Shown one piece after another: positions 27,901 through 42,900 of a DNA stretch of 64,000 nucleotides. The first letter of the stretch is position 1. Each line of letters opens with the position of its first letter. Under the pieces are notes generated by a model. That model worked only from the letters and a program-made list of their open reading frames with translations. It was not told where the DNA came from and ran no database searches. The position numbers were made by a program, and so were the translations under genes. Origin of the DNA: Bubalus kerabau (lineage: Eukaryota; Chordata; Mammalia; Artiodactyla; Bovidae); assembly GCF_029407905.1 (NCBI RefSeq), contig NC_073634.1, positions 29,153,501 to 29,217,500 on the forward strand. The letters are read 5' to 3'.

Positions 27901-30900
27901 GAAGTGACAAAACAAAAGCAAGGTTTGCAGTTTAAAGAGACTTAGCTTTCAACTCTGGTTCTGGCACTTAATGGCAGAGTGAGTGTGAGTAACTCCACTT
28001 TCAGTTCAGTTCAGTTGCTCAGTCGTGTCTGACTCTTTGCAACCCCATGAATCACAGCACTCCAGGCCTCCCTGTCCATCACCAACTCCCAGAGTTCACC
28101 CAAACTCATGTCCACTAAGTTGGTGATGCCATCCAGCCACCTCATCTCTGTGGTCCACTTCTCCTGACCCCAATCCCTCCCAGCATCAGAGTCTTTTCCA
28201 GTGAGTCAACTCTTCGCATGAGGTGGCCAAAGTAGTGGAGTTTCAGCTTCAGCATCAGTCCTTCCAATGAACACCTAGGACTGATCTCCTTTAGGATGGA
28301 CTGGTTGGATCTCCTTGCAGTCCAAGGCACTCTCAAGAGTCTTCTCCAACACCACAGTTCAAAAGCATCAATTCTTTAGAGCTTAGCTTTCTTCACAGTC
28401 CAACTCTCACATCCATACATGACCACTGGAAAAACCATAGCCTTGACTAGATGGACCTTTGTTGGCAAAGTAATGCCTCTGCTTTTGAATATGCTGTCTA
28501 CGTTGGTCATAACTTTCCTTCCAAGGAGTAAGCGTCTTTTAATTTCATGGCTGCAATCACCATCTGCAGTGATTTTGGAACCCAAAAAATAAAGTCTGCC
28601 ACTGTTTCCACTGTTTTCCCATCGATTTCCGAAGAAGTGATGGGACCAGATGCCATGATCTTGGTTTTCTATTTCTGCTTTATTGACTATGCCAAAGCCT
28701 TTGACTGTGTGGATCACAATAAACTGTGGAAAATTCTGAAAGAGATGGGAATACCAGACCACATGACCTGCCTCTTAAGAAATCTGTATGCAGGTCAGGA
28801 AGCAACAGTTAGAACTGGACATGGAACAACAGACTGGTTCCAAATAGGAAAAAGAGTACGTCAAGGCTGTATATTGTCACCCTGCTTATTTAACTTCTAT
28901 GCAGAGTACATCATGAGAAATGCTGGGCTGGAAGAAGCACAAGCTGGAATCAAGAGTGCTGGGAGAAATATCAATAACCTCAGATATGCAGATGATACCA
29001 TCCTTATGGCAGAAAGTGAAGAGGAACTAAAAACCCTCTTGATGAAAGTCAAAGAGGAGAGTGAGAAAGTTGGCTTAAAGCTCAACATTCAGAGAAACTC
29101 CACTTTACTGGGCCATAATTTCTTAGCTTACACACTAGAAATGGCAATATACCCAAACCTTCTAGACATTTTAACACATAACAACAATTTAACATGTAAC
29201 ATTTGACTTGATCCTTCTACCCACCATCCATGTAATAAGGCAATACATCAAGGCACTCAATAAACAGAACAATTTTCTGACCTGTAAGAGTCCATGCCTA
29301 TTAAATGGATGGAAGGAAAGTATCAAAACTGCAAATATTACCCACAGGTATGGAACAAATTCCTGTGGTCTAGGCCTACAGGAAGATGGAGGACATCTGA
29401 AAAAAACATACTGAACAAAAAGAATCCCAGTATTGCAACTCAGTTTAAACTGATCAGTATATAAAGTTCTATATTAAGAAGGCTTTCATCTCAGCCTACT
29501 CAGGGGAAGAGTATAGATTTCTCTACTTAAATAAAGTTGGAAATGCCTCCAGGAGTCCAATAATCTTTATTTTAACAAAAGTTAAGTAAGCATTTTCTTC
29601 AATGTCAAAGACATGTCCTAAAATAGAAACACTGTTTACTAACTGCAGGCAGGTGCTTGAAACACTACAAAAAAAGAAAAACCTACACTTTCCCCTCCAA
29701 TCAGAAGGACCTAAGATCAAGTCCTTTTGGACTCAGGAATGATGATAAAGCTCCATATTTACTTCTCAGGGTGCTCACTAAAACTAAAATCTGTGTGAAA
29801 CCCTAAAAATACTAAACAAATGTTAATAGTAACAACTAAAATTTTTTCGCTGTCTTAAAATACTCTAAAATAGCATAAAATAATTGTTTCATTTTCTTGC
29901 AAACAGGTCAACAAACTGACTACAGACCGAAGATTCCTATACAAACACTTCTCATCATCAATGCCTCAAATATATTTTAATCTCTTAATTCTTCAATCTT
30001 CTAATAATGCTCTTCAGGTCAGGAAGAGTGCATTCTGCCTGTTGAGATGACCTGCATTGGTAGCATTTTTAACTTATGTATCTTTCCAACTGAAACTAAG
30101 GCAGTTTTATGAAAACCTGGATTCCCATCATTGCTCAGATGAGTTCAGTCAAGGATATTCACTTCAGTCACTATAGTCGGACAGGAAGATGCAAACACTT
30201 CTCAGTAAGAAAGAAAGGTGACTGATCTGACATACCTACATGTATCTTCCTCAAAAATACAATCCACATTTTAAAAAAATATTCATGTATTAACTTAGAT
30301 AAACAAGGATCCCAAACCTCTGTGAACTTAGAAAATCTAAACCATCTAGTAAACAACATTTCAAATGTAAGCACAATAAAGTTTATGAATCGAAAGGACA
30401 GTCTCCATTCAAAAGTTTTAAAGGAATTAAAGTACTTCAAACTACTGGGAAAGATACATGGGTTTTCTGAACAAATCCCACTGACTAGGGTTGTTTATGC
30501 CACATGATTTTAGACTCTACCCAGAGAACTCACTTTACAAGGAGGGAATTTCTTATTTTTTAAAAAGTATCCCCTAAAATAAGGATTCTTTTTTATTCTA
30601 CTTGTTTGACTTAGTATGAACAGAATGCCAGATTTCTAATTTATATCCACTGAAAACTTTGATACAGTTCCATGTATTTTGACATCAAGTATTACTGCTC
30701 AAAGTCTAGAAAATTTATTACCTTAGTGATCTTTAAAAACAAAAAAACTGAACGAGGCCTGAAGCTTCTAATCCAATTCTTAGAATATAGAGAAAATACT
30801 ATGTTTTTAAAAAAAGAAAAAAAAAAAACAGGAAATTAATGTGTGATATAGTATTGTTAACTAAAGTACAGATTTTGCTCAAATTAAAAAAAAAAACTTA

Positions 30901-33900
30901 TTGTAAGCCATTTGGGGGAAAAAAGTAAACTGCTTCCAATGAAACCAGACATAGATGCATCTCCATTTGTTTGTTTAGATTTTCAACAGAAAGCATTTTA
31001 CTAAGAAAAATAAAAAGTACCTCCTACTCAACCATTTTACTCAACTGGTATTTAGGCTTTCATACCAGCCTTTCCTTTCATATTTTACCTTTTATATTCT
31101 TATTTTCAGGTTTCTAAAAATATACCAAGGCATGTAGATCCTTAATCATCCTGCATTATTTCCTCTCACTTGGGCCAGTCCACTAAAATTCTAAGAGAGG
31201 ATTTTTCTATTTGCACCACAGAGAAACGCCAGCAAGATAAGCCATGAGGAAGTCGCTATAAGAATCTTTTTTAGAGCTTGGTGATGGCCAAATTTGCAGC
31301 CAGAAAAATTCTATTCAATAAACGTGTGATCATGCTACAGTTGAAAACTTAGTTCAGTCTTATCTGAGCTCTGAATACCTTTCTTTGATTTCCTAGTTTT
31401 ATTTTTTCCTTATGAAAAATACTCCTCTACATCCTCCATCTCTGTAGCCATTACTTTCTTCTATTTATTTCTACCAGTTCACATATGACATTCCCCAAAA
31501 GATAAAGTCACTGCACTATTAAGAATGTTACTTCTTTATCTTACAGGGTGCTGGAGAATTGATGCTTTTCAACTGTGGTGCTGGAGAAGACTCTTGAGAG
31601 TCCCTTGGACTGCAAGGAGATCAAACTAGTCAATCCTAAAAGAAATCAGTCCTGAATATTCATTGGAGGAACTAAAGCTCCAATACTTTGGCCAACTGAT
31701 GCAAAGAACTGACTCTCAAGACCCTGATGTTGGGAAAGATTGAGGGCAGGAGGAGAAGGGGACAACGGAGGTTGAGACGGTTGGACGGCATCACCGACTT
31801 GATGGACGTGAGTCTGAGCAAGATCCGGGAGTTGGTGATGGACTGGGAAGCCTGGCGTGCTGTGGTCCATGGGGTCGCAAAGAGTTGGACCCGACTGAGA
31901 GACTGAATTGAACGAAACTATATAAAATATATACAGTCATTGACCTGTTACATGAAGAAAAGTCTGCAGAACACATACTTTATTTTCAGGACTACTTGCA
32001 AGGGAGAAATGAGTTTTTAAAAACTGTAAACCAGCTGACAATCTCTTGTACTCTCAGGCTAACTTCCTCAGTTTTCCTATTTTTCCAGTTAAAAATCTTC
32101 ATTGACTAAAATAACTTGGTACCACTTTTTAAAAATGTCCTTAATTCAAAAATCAATACCTAATTTTTAACCAACAGCTAAGAATTTTTAGAAAACAAAT
32201 ACAGTGTATTTACCAATGTCTAAATATGGAGTTGTTAAGGTATTAACAATGAGTATTTAAAACAGGAGGACAGAAACTGTGTTCTAATCCAAGCACCACT
32301 GACAACTACATGTAGAACCTAAGACCATTCACTGACTCTCTGGGCTCTCAGTTCCTTCATTAATATAATGGGAGCTTTCAAAAAGGTACCTTTGATCCTA
32401 AGAGTCTAAGAAAAGAGGGTCGGGAGATAAGAGTCCACTTTTCTACTAGCCTGAGATACAACTATGGACAGAAATTACCTAAATTCTTCTTTCATGTTTA
32501 CTAAGTAGTAAAATGAAGTAAACAATTCAAGTCTACATACTGTGATAAGTTGAGGGAAAAAAATTGACCTGATGAACAAACAAAGGTTTCAACGGGAGTA
32601 CTCAAAGTATTTTCATTATCTGTGTACAGTGGGCAATACTAATATGCCCAAGGATTTTCATGGAATGATGTAGATTTCCTGTGGTTCAAAAATACTAGGT
32701 TAAAGGTTACCTCTTGAAGCTTTCAGAACTGGAGGATACGCAAAGAGTTAATCAACTAACATACTGTTTTCCCCAAGATTTTTCTAAAAAGGATTTAGAT
32801 ACTTTTAGAGCCAGAAACAATTAGGGAAGACTTGTTTCACTATTTCCTTTAAACCAGAAGACAGCTATATACTTAAAACAAAATTGCAATATCAAAGTCT
32901 GCTAAAAGCACTTTTTTGTTGTTTGCGCACTTTGTTTGTCACCCAATGTCATACTAACAACCCTGCATCTCATTCTAAAGCACATTATACAGCAAGATAA
33001 AATGAAAAAGACCATTTTTTGTTTCCCCAAGGGGGAAGTACTTCTGTTAAAAGCATCTTTTTATGAGACTACTCTTTCTGAATTACCAATAATGCAAACC
33101 AAGGAATTAGATACTGTGCTCTAAAATTTAATATTTGTTCAATTCTTATTCATATCCTATAGACATCCCATGTGTACAGGGAAAAGTATGCTAAATGCTT
33201 AAACGTACTTAAGAACCTGAAAGATTGAACATTTCTGTCCTTCAATCAGTAGGCTGTCAGGCCATGAGCACTTATTTTGCAATAAAAGTTCTCTTGCCTT
33301 TCCTATTATTGTAACAGCTCAGTAAAGGAAAAATAGACTGGTCCAGGAAGAAAATGGTCTGGTTGTACAGTATATAACTTTCACTTTAATAAGGCTAGAT
33401 AAACTAATTTCAAACACTATATGTATGTAAAACCAAGAACTAAAGCGTTTTTTGAAGAACTTAAAAATGATGAGCTATTTAAAGCCACAATCACAAGTTT
33501 GAATACCAAGATTAGAGATGAAATAAGAAATGAAATTAAGATGAAAGAAATCCATTATGTTTGTCTTTTAAGCTTTTACCTAATACTTTACCATGACTTA
33601 AACCAATTCTATTTCCTCATAAGGTTTAATAAGTATGTTTCCTCAAATAATTCAATTAAATGTGTACAGAAACTGTTATACTGGATATCTGAACCACTAT
33701 ATCTGTAAAAGGTGAAACCAAACCTTGAACATTTTTCTCCTTCTGATATCCAACTAGCAACGGCCAAAAATAATGAGTTCTAATAGGAAAACCTTCGTCC
33801 TTCAAAGCCTTCATCAGCACTTTTGCCAAATCTGAAAAAGATACCATAAAATATATCAAAGCTACCTCAGCAAAACTTGCTTATGTGAGTTCTAATTTTG

Positions 33901-36900
33901 AGAATATAGTACCGAATTTTTGAGCCACTAAAGCACACTGGAGCGTGAACTGCAAAGGCAACGTGTGCAGCTGGGCTTCCTTCAGCTTCTTACAGTAGTC
34001 TCTAAGCTGCTCTGGAGGCTGGAAAAGAAAGGCACTACGCGTCAGTTCAATCTGCAAATACCCTACCATTTGACCTTCTGCTTTTGAGAAAAAAGAAAAG
34101 TGAACCCCTCATCCTCTTTCTGCCCAAAACTCTTCCAACACAAAAACAAAGCTTTCTTACTATTTATATTAATAGTTGATCTAGTTTCATAATATGTTCT
34201 TCTATTTTAAACAATCTTATTTCACTGCCGATTACACTGTCTACAAAGTAAAAATGGACTATTTGAATACCGTATTCATAGTCACACAGTGTCGTAAAAA
34301 GAAACTGCCAAAGTCATTCAGACTGCTTTCCCTTGATATAGGACATGCTAATAAAATCTGCAATGCCGTATCTTCCAATTTTTCAGTGACTAAAAGCAAA
34401 ATGAGGTTCATTGTATCTGGAAAAAAACAAAGACATCTTTTGTTACCAATTTAAACAAAATCTGTTACTGATTTCCCATTCATATCAACATCAAAAGACA
34501 AACTTATGAACTGCAAGTACCAAAAAGGAGTTATTACCTAAATAATAAATACTTCCAAATCAAAATATTCCCATGTATTCATTAACTCAATTTTTTCAGT
34601 TTATTAAAGCTTTAAAAGAATCGTATGTTCATCTACCACAATACCCTATTGCTAGAGAATGTCCATTCCGTCATGTAAAAATAGTTTTATTTTTAGAAAA
34701 ATTATGAAAATAAAAACTTTAAAACTACCTGGAATATATCTTCTTTCATATGTAATTTTTTCCAAAATTTCTGGGACATATTGAGGATACCCAGCTTTAC
34801 TGAAGCTCAAGATAATTTGCAATAAATCACGATCCATAAGGTAAAGATCAGACTTCTCCACTTTCTCCAGGGTCTAAAGGAAGGTCCAGAAATTAAAAGA
34901 ACAAGTGAGATGCAAAATTTTTTAAACTGAATCTAAATACATTAAAATACCAACATTTTAAAAATTTATATATATGGTACAGTGGTAAAGAACCTGCCTG
35001 CCAATGCAGGAGACTCAAAGAGGCATGGGTTCAATCCCTGGGTCGGGAAGATCCCCTAGAGTAGGAAATGGCAACTCGCTCTAGTATTCTTGCCTGGAAA
35101 ATCCCATGGACAGAGGAGCCTATCAGGCTACAGTCCATGGAGTTTCAAAGAGTCAGAAACGACTGAGACACTGAGGACACACACCATCTAAAGGTTTAAG
35201 ACTTCTTTTGTAAAACAGAAAATATTCTGTTTCAGCAATAATTGTTACATCAGCAGCAAAGTACTGAACTCTAGTAAGAATTCTCCTTCAAGACTATCTA
35301 TAAGAGATATCATTAAAAACAGATATACACTATACTTTTCCATATCACGCAAAATTGAAGAGTTTATACAAATGATTTAAAAGTATGTTTATTTATGTAA
35401 GTCACACCTGTTTAACATGGTCAATATCACCCTTCTCGGCATATGCATTCAATAGTGCTAGGTATGTGTCTGGACCAGGCTCAATTCCAGCCTCTTTCAT
35501 TACTGTGAGAATATTTTCTGCATTCTCCATATCTCTGTACATTAATTCAAAGAAAATAAAACAGATTACTGTAATACTGCCAAATGTCATATCATTTAAT
35601 CTAGAATATATTACCTCTGCTTATTAAAAATTCTTAAGTACAAACATTTAGAATCGTAACATCAGAAAAGGAAAAATACATATTAGATATATATTATAAA
35701 AATGTATATGTATTAACATGTATTAAAAATACATATTAAACTAGTAATAGGTTTCCAAAATAATAAGGATCCTTAACATCTCAAATTTTTATAGGTAACT
35801 TTTCCAAAACCAAATTATACAATAATTACAGACATTAAAGAATGTGCCCTCTTCCATTGGGCATGTTATGACTCAAATTTATCTTTTTAGGAAAGAATAA
35901 CATTTAGTAAAATATTCTTCAAAAATAAAAATATTTTCTAGGGCACTAGCAAAACAGTTAATAAACTTTACAAAATCAGTTACTTTGGATCAAGTTCAGT
36001 TTTTAAAACTGAAAACCTTCAAATAAAAATTTAATCAGATAATTTAAGAATAACTTATATTAAGATGTGCATATTCTACCACATAGACTCAAAAGAGTCT
36101 TTTTAGAGTTAAACATAGTTTTAAGAATTTTCTACAATAGCTTCCTATAAATTAAACCTCACTTGAGAGTAAATCCCTAGGCTAAGCATTACCCAGATCT
36201 TGCATGCCCCGTGACAAGAGCACTGAATACTGCCTCTGTGACTGGAAGATCCTTAGTTTTCATAAATCCAAGAATCGTGCTGCAACAAAAGAGAAATAAA
36301 AATACTTCTTGGAAATACATGAAAAACACTTTTTACAATATGTGCACACAAAAATCCCACTCCCTGAAGTTGTATCAATAGTTTTCAAGTACACTTGTTA
36401 AAGATAGAGGGTAAATTTTAAAAATCTCATTGTTTCTTCTGTACTACTAATTAAGCTTCAAAAAGCATAAAGTTTAACAAGATTCATTTCATTAAAAATG
36501 AGATTATACATTTCAATTTATTCCTTATTTCCTAAACCCTCCATCCAAAAGTAGGAATAAACTATCCATGAACAATGTCACAACTGATTTTATATAAAAC
36601 ATTTGTGAAATAAAGAGAATATTATCAGTTTTATAAATGAATACAATGTAAATGGTTACCAACATTTGTTTTTGGAAACAGCAATTTAACGAACAAAAAA
36701 AGTAAAACCAGCTTTTAACCCAACAATTTTAAACTTCTGCTCCAGTAAATTATACTTTTAATTAAAATAGTAATTTTCAATTAATTATCTTTCCCCTTTT
36801 ACACAATTTAGTATTTTATCTAAGTCATATGACCAAATTCGCTAGGCTAAAACCCTTCTAAAATAATTTTCTAATTAAAAAAAAAAAAGACTATATTCTA

Positions 36901-39900
36901 GGTCTACAAGACGTACATATTTGTTTGCTTAAACATACATTTATAAAACTACATACCTGGCACCTTCAATATCTCCCATATTACAATAAGCAGCAATCAA
37001 CCTTTGGTATGTCACCTGTCAAAGAAATGGGCCAGTAAATACTTTTTAATAATTTTTTTTCTTGGTTAAAAACAAAAGTTGATATGACCAATAAACACAT
37101 CTGTAATAGCAACTACTTACTCGATTTGGTTGAATGTTTTCTTTTTCCATTTTTGCCAAGAAGTCAGTTGGTGAAAATTTATGCTCATTTTGAAGGTAGA
37201 CTTTAAGCAAAGCATTATAGTGACTTACATCATACACAGTACCTACAAGTGAAATTTATATAAGATTTTTAGAAAAGTCATACCCTTTATCACAACTAAA
37301 ATATGTGCACTTAAATGTAACAAAAAGGGTAAAATGATCAATTCAGAATTTTACCCCATATTTAGACCCATCCATGTAGAAATCCTGTCAGAACAGAGCA
37401 AACTAAGTATACAAGAGTAACTATTGAATTAATGGACAGTTACATGCAACCATCTATTCAAGTATTAAAAGGCCTCTTACTTATGAAGCATAGTATTCCC
37501 TTCCAGTCAGAAATTGCTTCCTCTAGTGCACATTTTCCTCTAATTTTCCTCTAGAAAAAATAGTTCCTCTAGTGTGTTGGAAAAGCTGAAAATACTGTTC
37601 AAAATCCAGGTAAGCGACATCTACTGTGGTTTTTCAGGAAGATTTTATGGTCAAGATAAAAGTTAACGTAACTCTGCTGCTAAGTCACTTCAGTCATGTC
37701 CGACTCTGCGACCCCACAGACGGTAGCCCACCAGGCCCCGCCGTCCCTGGGATTCTCCAGGCAAGAACACTGGAGTGGGTTACCATTTCCTTCTCCAATG
37801 CATGAAAGTGAAAAGTGAAAGTGAAGTCACTCAGTAAGTGTCCGACTCTTCGTGACCCCATGGACTGCAGCCCACCAGGTTCCTCCGTCCATGGGATTTT
37901 CCAGGCAAGAGTACTGGAGTGGGGTGCCATCACCTTCTCTGACAAAACTCTACTAGGTTTCATTTCTTTATTTCTGTCACAATAACATAGTTCTGCAGAT
38001 GACAAAAATATTTCTGTGAATTTCATTAAAAATGTTATCCCCATACTTAGTATTATGTCTAGTTAATTTCATGGGTCATTTCTCAAAGAGAATTTTATAA
38101 AAAAATAAATACTGTTATCTTTCATTGAGTGAATTGAGAAAGTCTTTAACTGTCTAAAATTTACATTAAAAACTCAAAGTTTAGGGACATCATCCTAAAG
38201 CATCCTACTTTAACAATAAAAAGCTATAAAACAGCTTGTCCTTATGTATCTTACCATATACCTGTATATCTTTAATACTATCTCATGGCCCTGGCTGTAC
38301 TGTCCATTACTTTTAATGTTACAATATCATGTTCTTGTTCAATCTCATTATGTAATAATTTTACAAATTATCATCAACTTTGTTCAAACTCAAAAGAATA
38401 TTCTAAAACATTACTATTTTAGATAGAAGCCAGGTTTCTTGCTAGATTAGCACTCCCTCATCCATTGGTGTAATCTGGACAATTATTTTCTCCTCCATGT
38501 ATTACCTTGTGCTTGCCCACAGTAAAGGGCTGACACTTTTCTGTCATTTCACAAGGCTTTTATGTGCAGTTATGTTTATTAGCTTGGCATACTACTGTTC
38601 AAGAAAAACATAGAGACTTGAAGATGTCATTATATAGCTCCCTTCATCAAGATTATGTAATTGTATTAAATGTGGACCTGCCCTAATACTAAAAAACATG
38701 TTTGTGCTTTTTTGTGCAGAGCAGTTTTTATCCCTACGTTTGTCTCTAAATCAGAGCTCTAGTAGTCAAAGTTTTTTGAAGTTTCAAATAAATTAATAGG
38801 CTTTGTAAGAAAACAGTTTTATTAAAAAAAAAATTACATCTATCCTTTTCCAAAATGTGATTATTATCTTAGAGAATTTTTTTAAGTTAAGATTTGACTG
38901 ACTGACAAGAGTGGACCTGGGTGTCTGGGGAACATCAGTTCAAGCCTTTCACAATAAACTTTACTGAGCCTTTCAAAACTGAACCATGTTCAAGTCTCAC
39001 TATTTAATGAAGTAGAATTTAAATTTTTTTGAAGTTCATTTTCTACAATTTCAATTATTATTACTTTAGTACCCAACATATGCAAAACACTGGAAGCTTC
39101 ATGATGAAGATTCAAATATGAATAAGATCATCAGCCGCCTAGAGAAGAGTATCTATTAATATTAAAAAGACAAATTGACAACTCTAATGCAGGCAACCGA
39201 TGAGATACAAATTGGGACTGCAAGTAAAACTCTAGATTGGAGGGATTTAAATTATAGCTTGAAAAATGGATTGCTTTCAAGAGTAAGAAACAAAGAACAC
39301 TCCAAAAGAGATGAAACGACTTGAACAAAAAAACTTAAGGACACATATATTAACAGAATGGGGCCAAGAATACACCAGAAGTAATTCTATTTTTAAAAAT
39401 TTAACATGTGGCAACACTGAAATGAGAGCCTACCATTTCCAGTGTTTCCTCCAGAATCCCCTTTACTCTGGAAAACCCAGTTCCAGTCTCAGCTCTTTCA
39501 CAGCTCGTTTTGTAACTTTGGACATGTTATCTAAGCTAAAAAAAAGTCTCTTATAGCTTGGGACTTCCCTGGTGATGCAGTGGTTAAGATGCCGTATTTC
39601 AAGGCAACAGGCGTAGGCTCTATCCCTGGTCGAGGAACTAAGATGCCACATGCTGTGTGACAAGGCAAAAAAAAAATCTCTTACAGCGTTAAAAGTCTGC
39701 GAACAAGTCACAGGTGCAACCTACCAGGTTTCTAACAATATTAATTCAACAACTATTTAACAAGTATAGTAAGTTCAAAGCACTGGTCTACTAGCAAAGA
39801 GAAAAAGATACTATGAATTTTACTCTCACAAAGGATATACAGTGTAGAGGAAAGGTATTTGTGAAAAGTTAAATTAGAAAACACTACATGTCTTTCTATT

Positions 39901-42900
39901 GAGTTATTAAACGTCGTACTACTGTGTAAGGGCTCTTTTCTATTTGAGAATATAACCCATTCTCACAAATACTTCTAGTTCAACATGTGTCTTTAAATTA
40001 TGTGACTGACATATAGACATATATAGTTTGTGAAGATTTTCTTAAATCAGGAATGAACATTGAATTTTATCAAATTATCTTTTACACTATTTTATTTTTT
40101 GAATAGGTACTATGTTCACAGTCCCAAATTGAAAAAGTATAAAAAGATTTGGAATTCCCAGGCAAGAATACTGGAGTAGGTTGCCATTTCCTCCTCCAGG
40201 GGATCATCCCCATTCAGGGATCAAATCCAGGTCTCCTAATTGCCAGGTGGATTCTTTACCACTGAGCCACCTGGGAAGCCAGAGTAATCAACTATAGTTT
40301 AATTTTAAAAGAAAAAATTAGAGTAAAAATTATAGCTAGTGTATACTACCCTTCCAGAAACATTTTATTATATGCAGACACCTATAAACATTTTTCTTCA
40401 GAATGGCAGCCAACTATACATCCTGTTCTGCATCTTAATTTTTAACTATATTTTGGAGAACACACCACATTAGTATATGAAGAACTCCATTTTTTTTTTT
40501 ATGGTTGCACCATATTCCATTTTATAGACACTCTAATTTATTTAACCAATATCCCTAGTGAGGGACATTAGAGTTGGTTCCAAATTCTTACCATTGCAAA
40601 CAAGCTACAATGAAGAATATCCTTTTGCACATGTGAGTATATCTATCTAAATTCTAACAAATGGTCTATGTTGTATATCTGAGGTTAAAATAATTTGTAA
40701 ATCAACTATACCTCAAAAGACATTTTTAAAAAATAAAACATATTAAAACACTGAAATGCTTGATATGTCAATAAATTTTAACAAACAGAACTACTTGGTC
40801 AAACAGTATGTGCATTTGTAACTTTGACAGACCAAATGTCTTTCTATTTTGTTCTTTTTAACTTACCTGTAAAGTATTACTTGTTATGAAAAATTACTTT
40901 ATTCTTAATGCCCCTAGATGTCACTATAACTCAACAAATAAGTCATATCACACAAGAAAAATATGAATCAAGTAAACCCCTCCATAAAACTGAATGACAT
41001 TTATGCAAAGAAATTCTTTTTTTACTACAAGAAAAAAATATCCACACCCTTTATACACATCATATATTCAAACAATCATACCCAATTTCTGAAGTTCATC
41101 CCATATCTTATGAGCAAATTCTGTTCTCTCAGAGAGCTTTAGTTCAGGCAAGAGAGACCCACAGCTGCGCAGTAGTAGCAAGGCTTGATTACCACCCGGG
41201 CTACCTATGAAAACAGGTTGATGGTTAATGTTTAACACCATACCCAGTATCATACAGATAAACCTAAACTGAAATCTTTAAATACTTAAAAATGTCCTGC
41301 CTCACTAAAGATAATACTAAAAGGGTCCTAATCAGAAAAATCCTATCTCAATCATCAGGTATCATTTAAAATGTTAGTAAAAGTTTTAAAAATTGGTCTG
41401 CTTTCTTAGGGAAGCTAAGGTTAGAGATCTATACAATCTGCAAGACTACAGAGTACATAAATACAAAGGAGCTAATTTATATGCACTACTTCTTGCAACT
41501 GAAAGGCTATGGTTCTCAGTATCTTATGCTAATAGTACAAAGCAGCCCAATTAAAATCCATGAATATTCAATTTAGGTTTACAATCCCTTACAAACACTA
41601 ACTTCCTTCTCCCTTAAGCCACATGTCCCAGAAAGCTGATTTCAAAACAAAAATAAACCACTTATTGCCAAGATTCTGTTCATATAAAGTATCCAGAATA
41701 AGCAAACCTTTAAGAAAGTACACTAGCGGTTGTCTAGGGCTAGAAGGGATGCGGGTTTGAGGGCTGATGTTTAGGGGTGTGAAGGTTTATTTTGGGGATG
41801 ATAGAAATGTTCTAAAATTGACTGCTGTGATAGCCATGTAACTCAATAAATCAAAGGCAGAAAATGATAAAAACTGTCTTTAAACGCCAGTTATTACTGA
41901 TACTTCTTTGGTATTCCTCATCATTAGATTCTATAGCTTCTTAATGTGACTGAAATCATGGATGAGCTTTGGAAAGCTGGTGAACGGTCTCAAAACTATA
42001 CACAAAATTATACGTGTGGCTTGCATGCAGGATTTTGTGTGAGCCTGTGTGGTCAGGTTTTTTGGGGGGGTGGGGGGGAGGGGAGCTGAGGGCCTGTAAG
42101 TTTCTATCAGACTATCAAAGCTGCATAAGTGACTCGAATGTTAACAGCTAAGTGAAAATGAAAGTGAAATAATGATTATCAGTCTTCAGTCTTCATTTTC
42201 ATATGTGACCATCTTAGGGAAAGCAGACACTATGCAAGAGAAGATAAAAACTAGTATCTTCCAAGAAAATTTACCACTGAAAGTGATTCTTTTATAAACT
42301 GTGGGAAAAGATGATTTTTATTTGCTGATTTTGAAATAAACAGGCAAAACAAAATGTTTCACTCAAAACTGCTCTGCTGAGTTGGAAAAAAAAAAAAAAA
42401 AAAAAATCACAACCATAACATAAAATCACAAATAGAAATGACAAAATTTAAAGTACCAAATAATGTGCTCTGTAATGAGCTTACCATCAAACCAGAATTT
42501 AAGTTCAACTTTTTGAATAATCTTGAAATACCTGAATGACAAGTGTTATCAAAGACTTTTTGTAGAAGAGTCTTAGGGATGCGGCCAGTTCTTCGGACAG
42601 AATTATCTAGCCTCATTAAAGCCCAATCAAATTGGCTGGCATTCCTTCTATGAGAAGAGGTGGGCTCCTCCTGAAGATAATTCTTTTTTTCAGCAGCAAT
42701 GGAATGTAGCCTAGCTTGGCTCAGTAGACCTCTACAAAATGAAACACAATTAGTAATAAACTATGTCAACTACTATCCACATAGGTCATCTTTGTGAGTA
42801 AAATTTATACAAAGCTTTTTTATTAGTTATTAAATACCTAAATTCATAGCATAATAGCAAAAATGTCTGGAAGTATAAATTGGTAGGGAAGAAAGTTTTG

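Noticed and set aside
28547..29206. 219-codon open frame with reverse-transcriptase motifs
   Set aside because: It joins antisense and sense BovB halves across an inversion, so it is a chimeric accident and not an intact LINE protein.
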